The notes beneath the pieces were generated by a model. It had not been told where the DNA came from and made no database searches. It saw nothing but the letters and a program-made list of their open reading frames with translations. A stretch of 64,000 bases of DNA from Paraburkholderia sp. BL21I4N1 (GTDB lineage: Bacteria > Pseudomonadota > Gammaproteobacteria > Burkholderiales > Burkholderiaceae): the NCBI RefSeq assembly GCF_002973525.1, contig NZ_PVEN01000001.1:372001-436000 (forward strand). The letters are read 5' to 3'. A program made the translations under genes and the position numbers. Positions 51,351 to 60,852 of the stretch are shown here, piece by piece. Numbering within the stretch: the stretch's first letter is position 1; each line of letters opens with the position of its first letter.

Positions 51351-53186
51351 CTACATCAGATCCGGACGCGGCGCCGGCGTGCGTTTGATCTGCCGCGCGA
51401 GCGTGTCGCGGTAGATGCCCGGTACCATCGCCAGTTGCGCTGGCGAACCTTGCTGCACGACGCGGCCCCGATTGAGCACCACGATCCGATCGAAACTCTG
51501 CAACGTCGAGAGCCGGTGAGCGATGGCGATCACCGTGCGGTTTTTCATCAGCCGTTCGAGCGCGGCTTGAATCGCGATTTCAGAGGCCCTGTCGAGCGCC
51601 GAGGTCGCTTCGTCGAGCAGAAGAATCGGCGCATTCTTCAGGATGGCCCGCGCAATGGCAATGCGCTGGCGTTGTCCGCCGGAGAGTTTGGCGCCGCGAT
51701 CGCCGGCAACCGTTTCCAGTCCCTCCGGCAGTGCCGCGATGAAATCCAGGCAGTGCGCGTCCTGACACGCGCGGCGCACGTCCGCCTCACTCGCCTCGGG
51801 TCGGCCGTAGCGGATGTTCTCCAGCAACGAGCGATGCAGCAAGGTCACGTCCTGCGGAACGATCGACAGCGCGGCCTGCAAACTTTGCACCGTGACGTGC
51901 GCAATGTCCTGCCCCGAAATTCTCACCGTGCCCGAGCCCGGCTCGTAGAAGTGCTGCAACAACGCGAGCACGGTGGATTTTCCCGCGCCGGAAGGACCGA
52001 CCAGGCCCACGCGTTCGCCTGCTTCGATGTGCAGATTCAGCGAATTGAGCACGGGCCGCCGCCCCGGATACGCGAAGGTCACGTTTTCGAAATCCACCGT
52101 GGCGCGGCGCACGTCGAGCGGCGCGGCTTTGGTGGGCTCGGGCATGGCATGCGGAATCAGCAGCGTTTCCGACGCCTCGCCGAGACGCGCGACGTGCTGG
52201 GTCAGATCGACGAACGCGACCGCGATATCGCGCGAGCCGTGCAGGATCGAAAAGCCCAGCGAGCCGATCAGCACGACATCGCCGGTGGTGGCCTGGTCGA
52301 TGCTCCACAGCCACACCGTCCATCCGAGCACGCAGGCGGAGAGGATCGACGTCGCGACCGCGTGCAACAGCCTCAGCTTCTCCAGATACAGCAGACTGCG
52401 CTTGCGCGCGTCGCTCTCGGCGGCGAGCTGGCCGTCGAAGCGCCGGCGTTCCGGGAATACCGCGCAGAACGCGCGAACCAGCCCCATATTGCCGATCACG
52501 TCGACGAGTTCGCCATCGACTGAAGCCGCCTGTTTCGCGAACGCTTCGTGCCGGGCGGTGCCCTTACGCGCCAGCAGAAACAGACAGAACGCGAGCACCG
52601 CCGAAATGCCGACCAGCGTGAGGCTCATCGGAATGCTGACGGCCGCGACCATCGCGATGGCGCCGATGACCGTCAGACTCGGCGGCAACGCGGTCCATGC
52701 GACCGTGTTTTCGAGTACGTATACCGCGTTGGCCGTGGCGGAGATGCGACTCGACAATACGCCGGGCTGCTTGTCGGAGAAGAACGACGGCGCGTGGCCG
52801 GCCAGATAGTCGAACATTTCCCGGCGGATATCGCCGGTTACCGCGACGAACGTGCGCGCGGAGATCCAACCGGCGACGCGCCAGAACAGATTGTCCGCAA
52901 GGATCAGCGCGACCAGCACGGCGAACGCGCGCACCACGTTTTGAGGATGAGCGCGACCGCCCGGTAATGCGTCGATCAGATTACGGATACCGTATTGCGA
53001 CGCCAAAGCGCAGCCCACCGCCGCGACCACGCTGAACAGAACAACGCCGTGCGCGAACTTGTGGCGTGCCACGTAACGCCAGATCAGACGAATGGGGCGA
53101 CCCGCATAGCGGGATAACACGCGCGAACGTCGGCGTCTGCGCACGCGGCCGGCGCGGCTGGTGTCGCCATCATCGACTAAGTCCAT
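51351..53186 (-). CDS. ABC exporter, fused permease-ATPase
   Basis: A 611-residue half-transporter: a basic N-terminal stretch, six helices (about 45-330) and an ATP-binding domain (about 365-600) with Walker A GPSGAGKST, signature LSGGQRQR and Walker B ILLLDEATSALD, then the H-loop in IAIAHRLST. Two copies form an exporter of lipids, drugs or peptides. CGGAGAAC precedes the ATG. It is monocistronic; substrate unknown. Confidence 0.93.
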   Translation of the reverse strand: MDLVDDGDTSRAGRVRRRRRSRVLSRYAGRPIRLIWRYVARHKFAHGVVLFSVVAAVGCALASQYGIRNLIDALPGGRAHPQNVVRAFAVLVALILADNLFWRVAGWISARTFVAVTGDIRREMFDYLAGHAPSFFSDKQPGVLSSRISATANAVYVLENTVAWTALPPSLTVIGAIAMVAAVSIPMSLTLVGISAVLAFCLFLLARKGTARHEAFAKQAASVDGELVDVIGNMGLVRAFCAVFPERRRFDGQLAAESDARKRSLLYLEKLRLLHAVATSILSACVLGWTVWLWSIDQATTGDVVLIGSLGFSILHGSRDIAVAFVDLTQHVARLGEASETLLIPHAMPEPTKAAPLDVRRATVDFENVTFAYPGRRPVLNSLNLHIEAGERVGLVGPSGAGKSTVLALLQHFYEPGSGTVRISGQDIAHVTVQSLQAALSIVPQDVTLLHRSLLENIRYGRPEASEADVRRACQDAHCLDFIAALPEGLETVAGDRGAKLSGGQRQRIAIARAILKNAPILLLDEATSALDRASEIAIQAALERLMKNRTVIAIAHRLSTLQSFDRIVVLNRGRVVQQGSPAQLAMVPGIYRDTLARQIKRTPAPRPDLM

Positions 53187-53349
53187 GTCGCGTTCTCCGG
53201 GTTCGTTGGAGTCGGGCGTCCACGAAAACCTGCGGAGCAGGCGTCAGTCGAGATGTCCGGCTTGCTTGCATCGCAAGCGGCGTGCCTTGATGGCGGATGG
53301 TTCGCGTTGTCAGTGATTGGAAAGTATCGGCGCGCGTGAATGCCGTGTT

Positions 53350-53730
53350 TCAGGGCCCGCTTTCGCGGTCGAACGCCTGATTACTCGATTCGATGATTTC
53401 GCTTGAGCGCTCCGCCCATTGCTTTAACTCGGTGACGATCGGTAGCACGCTTTGCGCGAGCGGACTCAAGCCGTATTCCACGCGCTGCTGCCGTTGATCG
53501 TATGCATGGCGCTGCACGAGGCCGTCGCGTTCCATTGCCCGTAGTGTCTGGGTCAGCATCTTGTCGGAAACGCCGTGAATTCGACGGCGGATGTCGCCAA
53601 AGCGCAATGGCTCCTCGCGCAACGCCACGATCGCCAGCATCGTCCACTTCTGACCAATCCGGGCAAGGATCGAGCGCGAAGGGCACGACGGTGAAAACGC
53701 GTTGGGGTGTGCATCACGATTTCGCAGCAT
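53350..53730 (-). CDS. HxlR-family regulator
   Basis: A 126-residue winged-helix protein of the HxlR/MarR-like type (CPSRSILARIGQKWTMLAIV; LRFGDIRRRIHGVSDKMLTQ). The usual N-terminal HxlR Cys is present (PSCPS), which in relatives senses electrophiles or oxidants. It follows DUF934 by 21 bases on the same strand, so it may be the last gene of the sulfite reductase unit, or have its own promoter. Confidence 0.88.
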   Translation of the reverse strand: MLRNRDAHPNAFSPSCPSRSILARIGQKWTMLAIVALREEPLRFGDIRRRIHGVSDKMLTQTLRAMERDGLVQRHAYDQRQQRVEYGLSPLAQSVLPIVTELKQWAERSSEIIESSNQAFDRESGP

Positions 53731-53751
53731 GGTCTGTTTGGCGCGGGCTGC

Positions 53752-54147
53752 TCAGGACCGGCGGAACGGCGCGTCCTGAATCACGTCGCTCTGATAGAAC
53801 GCCGGGAAGCGATCCAGCTGATGTCGCGCCTCGTTCGGATCGATGCCTTCTTTCAGAACCGCACTGGAAAAACCGGTGCGTTCCATCTGGATCAACTGGT
53901 CGACGAGCACGTCGCCGGTGGCGCGCAGATCGCCTTTGAAGCCGAGCCGGCGGCGCAGCAGATACGCCTGGCTATAAGCGCGTCCGTCGGTGAAATTGGG
54001 GAAGTGCAATTCGACGCGCGCCGCTGCCGCGATTTCGTTCTTCCGGTCGTGAGGGTCTTCGTCGTTGGCTAACGCAACGACTGGCCGTGCCGGTTCCGAC
54101 GTGTGTTCCGACACAGTCAGCAATCTGATTCGCGTGGTGTCGTTCAT
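53752..54147 (-). CDS. DUF934 protein, sulfite reductase partner
   Basis: A 131-residue protein. The conserved segment VELHFPNFTDGRAYSQAYLL followed by RRRLGFKGDLRATGDVL identifies DUF934, which is found almost only next to ferredoxin/NADPH-type sulfite reductase genes in beta- and gammaproteobacteria and is thought to assist it. Its ATG overlaps the reductase stop by four bases. Confidence 0.92.
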   Translation of the reverse strand: MNDTTRIRLLTVSEHTSEPARPVVALANDEDPHDRKNEIAAAARVELHFPNFTDGRAYSQAYLLRRRLGFKGDLRATGDVLVDQLIQMERTGFSSAVLKEGIDPNEARHQLDRFPAFYQSDVIQDAPFRRS

Positions 54148-55934
54148 GCCGCGTTCTCCGCGTGCGTGCGTACGCGATCCGCCGCTATTCTGAACGGCTC
54201 GATCCCCGCGCGGCGTACCGTGTCGATGAAGGACTCGTGCCTGTCGTCACGCGTTGCCCGCAGGTCGAGATACGCGCCGAGCAGCGCGTCGATCACCTCG
54301 GGCACTTCGAGCGCGGAGAACGATGGGCCGATCACCTTGCCCGCTTGCGCTCGTCCACTGGCGTGCGTGCCGTCCGAGCCGCCCAGCGTGACCTGATACC
54401 ACTCCTTGCCGTCTTTATCGACGCCGAGAATGCCGATATGTCCGCTATGGTGGTGACCGCATGAATTGATGCAGCCGCTAATGTGCAGATCGATGTCGCC
54501 AATGTCGTTGAGTTCGTCGAGATCCTGATAGCGCTCGGTAATGGCTTGCGCGACCGGAATGGAGCGGGCATTGGCGAGCGCGCAGAAATCACCGCCCGGG
54601 CAGGCGATCATGTCCGTGAGCAGATTGACGTTGGCGCTGGCGAGACCCATGTCGTGGGCGGCTTGCCAGAGCGGCAGCAAGTCGTTGGCATGGACCCACG
54701 GCAGCACGACGTTCTGCGTGTGGGTGACACGTGCTTCGCCTGCGGAGAAGCGATCCACCAGATCGGCGAGCCGGTCGAGCTGATCCGCCGAGGCATCGCC
54801 CGGCGCCTGCAGCAGACGTTTGAACGACAGCGTCACGATGCGCAGCGACGGGTTCTTATGGGACGCGACATTGCGCTCGAGCCAGCGCCCGAACCGCGGT
54901 GTCGCGATGGCCGCGGCCTGCCGTGTCGCGGCTGCTTCAAGGTCGACGGCTGTCTGTGCGCCGGATTCGTGCGGCGGCACGAAACACGCACTGACGCGAT
55001 CCAGTTCGGCCTGCGGAATGGTGTGCGGCCCACCGTCGTGCTCGACGATCTGACGGAATTCCTCGTCGACATCGTCGATATAGCGCTGACCTTCCGCCTT
55101 CACCAGAATCTTGATGCGCGCCTTGTACTTGTTGTCACGACGGCCGTACTGGTTGTAGACGCGTACCACCGCCTCGATGTAATTCATGATCTGCCGCCAC
55201 GGCAGAAACGCCTTGAGCACCGTGCCGATCATCGGCGTGCGACCCATTCCGCCGCCCACCGTGACGCGAAATCCCAATTCACCCGCCTCGTTGCGCAGCA
55301 GACGCAAGCCGACGTCGTGCCAATCCGTCGCCGCGCGATCGTCGCTCGCGCCGGTAATCGCGATCTTGAACTTGCGCGGCAGGAACGCGAACTCGGGATG
55401 AAGCGTGGTCCACTGCCGCATGATTTCGGCGAACGGACGCGGATCGGCAATCTCGTCGGGCGCGACGCCCGCGCGTTCGTCGCAGGAAATGTTGCGGATG
55501 CAATTACCGCTGGTCTGGATGCCGTGCATGTCGACGCTCGCCAGCAGGTCCATCACGTCGGCGGCTTTGGCGAGCGGAATCCAGTTGAACTGGACGTTGG
55601 TGCGCGTCGTGAAGTGCGCGTGGTTCGTCGGCAAGCGCGTGGTGCCAAGCTTGCGCTGTGCTTCGCTGGCGAGGCGATAGACCTCGGCCTCGGGCGCGTC
55701 GTAGTCGCGCGCGATCCGGGCAAGCATGCGTAGCTGCGCGCTCGACAACTCTCCATACGGCACGGCAACGCGCAGCATCGGTGCATGCCGTTGCACATAC
55801 CAGCCGTTTTGCAGCCGCAGCGGACGAAAATCGTCTTCGCTCAGCTTGCCGGCCTGCCAGCGTTCGAGTTGATTACGAAACTGCGCGGCGCGGCTGCGCA
55901 CGAAGGATTGGTCAAACGGGGTGTATTGGTACAT
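54144..55934 (-). CDS. cysI: sulfite/nitrite reductase, sirohaem-[4Fe-4S] subunit
   Basis: About 596 residues with the two-fold sulfite reductase repeat. The [4Fe-4S]-sirohaem ligands are intact: CPGGDFC (Cys-x5-Cys) and SGCINSCG (Cys-x3-Cys). The N-terminal half has the substrate-side TNHAHFTTRTNVQF and NCIRNIS segments. It reduces sulfite to sulfide with six electrons for cysteine synthesis, taking electrons from a ferredoxin or separate flavoprotein. ATG 55934 fits the family start (MYQYTPFDQSF); a start eight codons upstream is possible. The usual neighbours cysH, cysD and cysN are absent, so this may be a second copy or part of an unusual assimilation branch. Confidence 0.93.
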   Translation of the reverse strand: MYQYTPFDQSFVRSRAAQFRNQLERWQAGKLSEDDFRPLRLQNGWYVQRHAPMLRVAVPYGELSSAQLRMLARIARDYDAPEAEVYRLASEAQRKLGTTRLPTNHAHFTTRTNVQFNWIPLAKAADVMDLLASVDMHGIQTSGNCIRNISCDERAGVAPDEIADPRPFAEIMRQWTTLHPEFAFLPRKFKIAITGASDDRAATDWHDVGLRLLRNEAGELGFRVTVGGGMGRTPMIGTVLKAFLPWRQIMNYIEAVVRVYNQYGRRDNKYKARIKILVKAEGQRYIDDVDEEFRQIVEHDGGPHTIPQAELDRVSACFVPPHESGAQTAVDLEAAATRQAAAIATPRFGRWLERNVASHKNPSLRIVTLSFKRLLQAPGDASADQLDRLADLVDRFSAGEARVTHTQNVVLPWVHANDLLPLWQAAHDMGLASANVNLLTDMIACPGGDFCALANARSIPVAQAITERYQDLDELNDIGDIDLHISGCINSCGHHHSGHIGILGVDKDGKEWYQVTLGGSDGTHASGRAQAGKVIGPSFSALEVPEVIDALLGAYLDLRATRDDRHESFIDTVRRAGIEPFRIAADRVRTHAENAA

Positions 55935-56236
55935 GGTCCGGGGCATCTGCCGCCACACAGGGCGCAGGCTCGCTGAGCGTCGTTTTCGTTGGATGGAGCA
56001 ATGATCGAACGAACGATAGAGGCAACGGTGCGCGCTGAACAGAAGCAGATGCCGCGTAAAACACGCTAGCAGATTGCGGATAGCGCCATGCCTGAAGGAT
56101 GGGTGGGTCGCGGCAGACCGGACTGCTGCGCTGCAATTGTCGTCAACTGCTGCTGTTTTTCACGAGCGGGGCGGCTCAGACTGATGCATGAGATACCGCA
56201 ATACCGCGAACAATCCTGCGTTGAGAAGGTGATGCC
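55935..56236. other. divergent gap between cysI and DUF2970
   Basis: 302 bases with no supported gene. Both promoters should be here. A short inverted repeat ATCG-AACGAA-CGAT lies near 56004-56017; no CysB-like site is convincing. Confidence 0.5.
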
Positions 56237-56425
56237 ATGAATCTGTTGAAGATGACGCGAATCGTCCTGTGGAGTTTTTTCGGCATTCGCCGCAGCGCCT
56301 CGCATCAGGCCGACATGGCGGGCGTCAAGCTGCCGCTGTTGCCGGTGGTCGCCGTTGCGCTTGCTGCCGGTTTCGGCGTGACGCTGTTCGGTCTGGTCAA
56401 GCTGGCGATCAACGTCGCGCATTGA
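56237..56425 (+). CDS. DUF2970 small membrane protein
   Basis: A 62-residue protein with one C-terminal helix (about 33-58) and the family N-terminus TRIVLWSFFGIRR. DUF2970 proteins are small inner-membrane proteins of unknown role in betaproteobacteria, often near respiratory or transport genes. AGAAGGTGA precedes the ATG. It converges on the MocR gene. Confidence 0.85.
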   Translation: MNLLKMTRIVLWSFFGIRRSASHQADMAGVKLPLLPVVAVALAAGFGVTLFGLVKLAINVAH

Positions 56426-56434
56426 GCGCGCGGT

Positions 56435-57850
56435 TTATGAACTCGCCTGCCCGATCAGCGAGCCCAGCGTTTTGACCGCGCTTTCCATATCGTCATTCCA
56501 CGGATGTCCAAAATTTAGCCGTACGTGGTGCCTGAATTCGTGTCGCGCGGAGAAAATAGGCCCCGGCGCAATGCCGATACCGTTCTCGATCGCGAGACGG
56601 TGCAGTTGCATCGCATCGACTCGCGGCGGCAACCGTAGCCACAAGAAATAGCCGCCGGACGGCAAGGTCCAATGCGTGTCGTCGGGCAGGTAGCGGCGCA
56701 GCGCGGCATCCATGGCGGCCAATTGATCGCGGAACGCACCTCGCAGTTTCCGCAGATGCTTGTCGTACCCGCCATGCTGAAGATAGTCCGCAATCGCCGC
56801 CTGAGCGGGAATGCTGGCCGATAACGTCGTCATCAATTTCAGCCGCTGCACTTTCTGCGCAAAACGCCCGGCGGCTACCCAACCAATGCGGTAGCCTGGC
56901 GCGAGCGTCTTCGAAAAAGAACTGCAATGCATGACGAGGCCCTTCGTGTCGAAGGCCTTGGCCGGCAGAGGGTGGGTTGCCGCGTGATACAGCTCGCCGT
57001 ACACGTCGTCCTCGATCAGCGGCACGTCGTGCTCGGCAAGCAGATCGACCAGCGCTTGCTTCCGCTCCCGTGGCATGGCGGCGCCGGTCGGATTCTGAAA
57101 GCTGGTCATGAACCAGCATGCCTTGATTGGATGCCGTTCGAAAGCCTGCCGCAATGCCTGCAGATCGACGCCGGACACCGGATCGACGGGAATTTCCACC
57201 GCTCGCAGATCGAGCCGTTCGATGGCCTGCAGGGCCGCATAGAACCCCGGCGATTCGATCGCGACAACGTCGCCGGGACGCGTGACCGCCATCAGGCACA
57301 GGTTGAGCGCTTCCAGCGCGCCGTTGGTAACGACGAGTTCGTCCATGGGTTGGGCAATGCCCATGCCCAGATAGCGCAGCGAAATCTGACGGCGCAATGC
57401 CTCATTGCCGGGCGGCAGATCGACCACGGTACTCCATGGACTGATCAGCCGGCTCGAATGGCCGAGCGACTTGGCGAGCCGTTGCAGCGGAAATAGTTGC
57501 GGAGACGGGAAGGCCGAACCGAGCGGCACCACGTCGGTGTGCTTCGCGGCTTCGAGCACGGAAAAAACGAGGTCGCTGATTTCGACCTTGGCCGACTCGA
57601 CCGCCAGCGGCGGTCTTGACGCCGTTTCCTGCTTGAGCGCCGCGCCCGGCGCGACGTAGTAGCCCGAGCGCTCACGGGCGCGAATCAATCCCCACTCTTC
57701 CAGCTGGTAATACGCCCGAAACACGGTCGACTGGCTGACGCCGTGCTGCGTGGTGAGCTGTCGCACGGATGGCATGCGCGAGCCAACCGGCCGGCTGCCC
57801 GAGCGGATTTCGTCGGCCATCGTATTGGCCAGCAATTCAAAACGTTTCAT
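56435..57850 (-). CDS. MocR-type regulator (GntR helix-turn-helix plus aminotransferase fold)
   Basis: A 471-residue protein: a GntR winged helix (1-70; MADEIRSGSRPVGSRMPSVR; HGVSQSTVFRAYY) joined to a PLP-dependent aminotransferase-like domain with FQNPTG, YGELY and the PLP Lys in SSFSKTLAPG. Such proteins regulate genes of amino acid or vitamin metabolism using PLP-bound effectors. It shares the family start at ATG 57850; the frame extends 64 codons upstream without support. It follows the TetR gene by 58 bases on the same strand. Confidence 0.92.
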   Translation of the reverse strand: MKRFELLANTMADEIRSGSRPVGSRMPSVRQLTTQHGVSQSTVFRAYYQLEEWGLIRARERSGYYVAPGAALKQETASRPPLAVESAKVEISDLVFSVLEAAKHTDVVPLGSAFPSPQLFPLQRLAKSLGHSSRLISPWSTVVDLPPGNEALRRQISLRYLGMGIAQPMDELVVTNGALEALNLCLMAVTRPGDVVAIESPGFYAALQAIERLDLRAVEIPVDPVSGVDLQALRQAFERHPIKACWFMTSFQNPTGAAMPRERKQALVDLLAEHDVPLIEDDVYGELYHAATHPLPAKAFDTKGLVMHCSSFSKTLAPGYRIGWVAAGRFAQKVQRLKLMTTLSASIPAQAAIADYLQHGGYDKHLRKLRGAFRDQLAAMDAALRRYLPDDTHWTLPSGGYFLWLRLPPRVDAMQLHRLAIENGIGIAPGPIFSARHEFRHHVRLNFGHPWNDDMESAVKTLGSLIGQASS

Positions 57851-57908
57851 TGGACAGTCGGTTCGGGCCGTGCATGCGCATGGCCGTGGGTGCGCTGGCG
57901 TTCGCCGT

Positions 57909-58676
57909 TCACTGCGGTGTTTCCTTTTGGGATTTCTTGCGACTGCTGGTTGCGGGCGCATCTTTCCGCGCGCCGGCATATTGAATGATTTGAAACTGAT
58001 CGATAACCGCATCGACCAGTTCTTCCGCATTCCGAATGCCATCGGCCGATGCGGCCAACGCCCTCAGACGGCCGTCGATCAGCAGCATCGCGAGACCGTG
58101 TACGTAAGCCCAGGCGGCTGTCATCGCGATAGCTTGCGCGGCGTCGGGGCGGCCGAACGCGGCGGTCTCGCCCGGTGTTTTTTTCGGCGGATTATCGAGC
58201 ACGCCGGTCAGCGCGCGCGCGGAAAGCTGTCTTGCTTCGATCAGCGACGCGCGCGTGTGATCGAGCATTTCGTTGCGCGACATCAGATGAAGCAGATCGG
58301 GATTGTCCACCGCGAAGCTCACATAGCCGCGCGCGACGGCCTTGTTACGCTCCCGCCCCGGCGCCTCGCCTTCCGCCTTGGCCGCCATGCTCGCGGCCAG
58401 GCGCCGATGCCCGCTTGCGGCCAGTTCGCTCAACACGCCGGCGGTGTCGCCGAAATGGTGCTGCGGCGCCGTGTGCGACACCCCCGCTTCGCGAGCGATC
58501 GCTCGCAGCGTGAGACCGCGTATGCCGTCCCGTCGCAAGACGGCTTCGGCAGCGGCCAGCAGCGCTTGCGGGAGCGCCCCGTGGTGATAGGGCTTGTCCT
58601 GCGTTGTCGCGGCAATGGGTTTTTTTGTTTTCGACGATGCTGCGGCCTTGCGGCCTGTTGACGACCCATCTTTCAT
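57909..58676 (-). CDS. TetR-family regulator of the carotenoid oxygenase regulon
   Basis: A 255-residue regulator: a basic Lys/Ala-rich lead, a TetR helix-turn-helix (about 30-85; LTLRAIAREAGVSHTAPQHHF), a ligand-binding core and a basic, Lys-rich C-terminal tail. It is divergent from the carotenoid oxygenase gene, with a 19-bp near-palindrome in the gap that recurs upstream of the membrane-protein gene at 60752. ATG 58676 is the family-like start; the longer frame from 58808 runs through the operator. Confidence 0.88.
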   Translation of the reverse strand: MKDGSSTGRKAAASSKTKKPIAATTQDKPYHHGALPQALLAAAEAVLRRDGIRGLTLRAIAREAGVSHTAPQHHFGDTAGVLSELAASGHRRLAASMAAKAEGEAPGRERNKAVARGYVSFAVDNPDLLHLMSRNEMLDHTRASLIEARQLSARALTGVLDNPPKKTPGETAAFGRPDAAQAIAMTAAWAYVHGLAMLLIDGRLRALAASADGIRNAEELVDAVIDQFQIIQYAGARKDAPATSSRKKSQKETPQ

Positions 58677-58748
58677 AGCGGCGGACTGATATCTCTGGTT
58701 TTCTGATTTCGAAAAGACATGTTGACCAAAAGGGTCGGGAAAGTCAAA

Positions 58749-58767
58749 ATCTTTCCACTGGAAAAAT
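58749..58767. promoter_or_regulatory. TetR operator, copy 1 (carotenoid oxygenase/tetR gap)
   Basis: ATCTTTCCACTGGAAAAAT contains a perfect TTTCCA-C-TGGAAA palindrome (58752-58764). It lies just before the oxygenase ribosome site and shares 16 of 19 bases with copy 2. Confidence 0.75.
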
Positions 58768-58780
58768 GTGAGGTGACCGT

Positions 58781-60190
58781 ATGAGCGAGCACACGAACGC
58801 AGAGGCATTTCAAGCCAACTTGCCGCCGATCGACTTCGAGGCGGACTGCGGACCCTTGCGCGTGCAGGGTGCGCTGCCGTCCGGACTCGTGGGCGTGCTG
58901 GTGCGCAACGGTCCCAATCCGCTTGATCCCGATCCGGTGCAGCACTGGTTTGCGGGGCACGGCATGGTGCACCGCTTCGAGTTCGCGGAGGCGGGCGTGA
59001 CCTATCGCAACCGCTGGGTTCGCACGCAGCGCTGGCTGGCCGAACGCGAGCGCGGTGTCGCGCGGGGCAACGTATTCGGTGACACCGCGCACGACGCGTT
59101 GCCGTACGACGACGGCAGCGCCAACACCAACGTGCTAATGCACGGCAAGCGTCTGCTTGCGCTGGAGGAGGCGCACTTGCCCGTCGAACTGCATGCGCGC
59201 TCGCTGGAAACGCTCGGTCAGATCGATTTCGGCGGCGCGTTGCAGCGCGCGTTTACCGCGCATCCCAAGTTGGATCCTGAGACCGGCGAGTTGCTGTTCT
59301 TCGGCTATGGCGGTCCGAATGGACTGGGCACGGGTATCACGGCGGGCAGCCTCGACGCGACGGGCCACGTCACGCGTCTGCGGCGCTTCGACGCGCCTTA
59401 CGCGAGCATGGTGCATGACTTCGGGATGACAGCGCGGCATCTGCTGTTCCCCATCACGCCGCTAACGGCGAGCTTGCCGAGGTTGCGTGCGGGCGGTCCG
59501 GCCTACGCGTGGGAGCCGCAGTTCGGCTCTTTTGTCGGTGTCATGCGGCGCGACGGCAGCGGTGAGATCGAGTGGTGGAACAGGCCGGCGTGCTTCGTCT
59601 TTCACGTGATGAACGCATGGGAGCAAGACGATTGTCTCCACATGGACGTGATGCAATTCGACGCCCCGCCGAATTTCCCCTGGCCTGACGGCCGACCAGT
59701 GGAGGACGCGGGCCATGCGCGCCTGTGTCGATGGACGCTGGATTTGAGCCGCCGCGCGCGCGTGTTCACCAGCCAGTTGATTGCCGATATCAGCGGCGAA
59801 TTCCCGCGGATCGACGAGCGCTTTGCCGGTGCGCCCTATCGTCATGGATGGCTGGCCGCGCATTCGGACGACGCGAGCCGCCTCTTCACGCGAATCGCTC
59901 ATATCGATCACGCCGATCCGCGGTCGCGCGATGTGTTCGAACTGCCGGAGGGCGACGCGACCTCCGAACCGGTTTTTGTACCGCGAACGCCCGATGCCCC
60001 GGAAGGCGACGGCTGGATCCTCGCGGTGGTATTCCGTGGCGCGCAAGCGCGCAGCGATCTGCTGGTGCTCGACGCGTTGAACGTGGCGGCGGGACCGCTG
60101 GCCACGGTGGAGATTCCGCACCGCGTGCCGAACGGGTTTCATGGAAACTGGCTGGCACGCGATTCGGCAAACGATTCGCCAAACGACTAA
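58781..60190 (+). CDS. carotenoid oxygenase family dioxygenase
   Basis: A 469-residue non-haem iron dioxygenase of the RPE65/carotenoid-cleavage family, a seven-bladed propeller whose Fe is held by four His. All four are present in typical contexts: H161 (FTAHPK), H212 (MVHDFG), H275 (VFHVMNAW) and H454 (GFHGNW). Bacterial members cleave carotenoids, or stilbene and lignin-derived alkenes such as isoeugenol. No carotenoid genes are near, so a plant phenylpropanoid substrate is at least as likely (inference). AGGTG precedes the ATG. Confidence 0.92.
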   Translation: MSEHTNAEAFQANLPPIDFEADCGPLRVQGALPSGLVGVLVRNGPNPLDPDPVQHWFAGHGMVHRFEFAEAGVTYRNRWVRTQRWLAERERGVARGNVFGDTAHDALPYDDGSANTNVLMHGKRLLALEEAHLPVELHARSLETLGQIDFGGALQRAFTAHPKLDPETGELLFFGYGGPNGLGTGITAGSLDATGHVTRLRRFDAPYASMVHDFGMTARHLLFPITPLTASLPRLRAGGPAYAWEPQFGSFVGVMRRDGSGEIEWWNRPACFVFHVMNAWEQDDCLHMDVMQFDAPPNFPWPDGRPVEDAGHARLCRWTLDLSRRARVFTSQLIADISGEFPRIDERFAGAPYRHGWLAAHSDDASRLFTRIAHIDHADPRSRDVFELPEGDATSEPVFVPRTPDAPEGDGWILAVVFRGAQARSDLLVLDALNVAAGPLATVEIPHRVPNGFHGNWLARDSANDSPND

Positions 60191-60203
60191 GTGCCGCTAA
60201 CCA

Positions 60204-60752
60204 TCACGCCCGTTTTGCCGCGTGTTGAGTGGGATACCACGCGGTGAACTTGAACGCGCCAACCAGGGCCGCAACCGTAGCGACGATTCCTACCGAGTGC
60301 GGCAACGCCGTTGCATAAGCCATGGCGATATCGGCCAGCACGAGCGCGCCGAACGCCGCGGCCCACGCCGCGCTGATCACATAGTTGACGCGGATGAACT
60401 CAGGGCTGTTCCACAGTTCGCGCGCTACGGTTTCGCGTGCGTATTGCAACGTAAATGGCCGGCGCAACGCGATCGACGCGAGAACGATCAGCATGAGTCC
60501 TCCGTCGACGCGCAAGCGCACGGCGGCGATGGACCATTGCACGTCGCGGGTCAGCGCGTAGAGCGTCAATGCGCCAAACAGCAGGAACGTGCCCACTTCG
60601 AGTAGTTTGATACGGCGCATCGGGCTCAGGAAATCGCGGACCAGCAGCGCGGCGGCGACGATCGCACCGGCGGCGAGTCCCGCCTGCGCACCGGCGAGGC
60701 GCTCGATTACCGCAAAGGCGAGGAACGGAGCAAACGTCAGAAGAAAAGTCAT
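60204..60752 (-). CDS. multi-pass membrane protein of the TetR regulon
   Basis: A 182-residue protein with about six hydrophobic helices and a central basic loop (RRPFTLQYARETVAREL). I do not recognise a named family with certainty. Its promoter region carries the second copy of the TetR operator, so it is probably co-controlled with the carotenoid oxygenase and may move or sense the same substrate. It converges on the oxygenase gene with a 13-base gap. GGAG lies 7 nt before the ATG. Confidence 0.82.
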   Translation of the reverse strand: MTFLLTFAPFLAFAVIERLAGAQAGLAAGAIVAAALLVRDFLSPMRRIKLLEVGTFLLFGALTLYALTRDVQWSIAAVRLRVDGGLMLIVLASIALRRPFTLQYARETVARELWNSPEFIRVNYVISAAWAAAFGALVLADIAMAYATALPHSVGIVATVAALVGAFKFTAWYPTQHAAKRA

Positions 60753-60852
60753 GGTGATCTCCGGAATGACGCGAGGATCGCGCGGTGGCGCGTGGGTTGG
60801 CGTCGAACGAGGGGGTAAGGCGGTGATTTCGCTACGAGCTAAAAATCACCAA

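Noticed and set aside
58677..58808. Longer TetR frame from 58808
   Set aside because: It would place the operator and the divergent promoter inside coding sequence, and the added residues match nothing.
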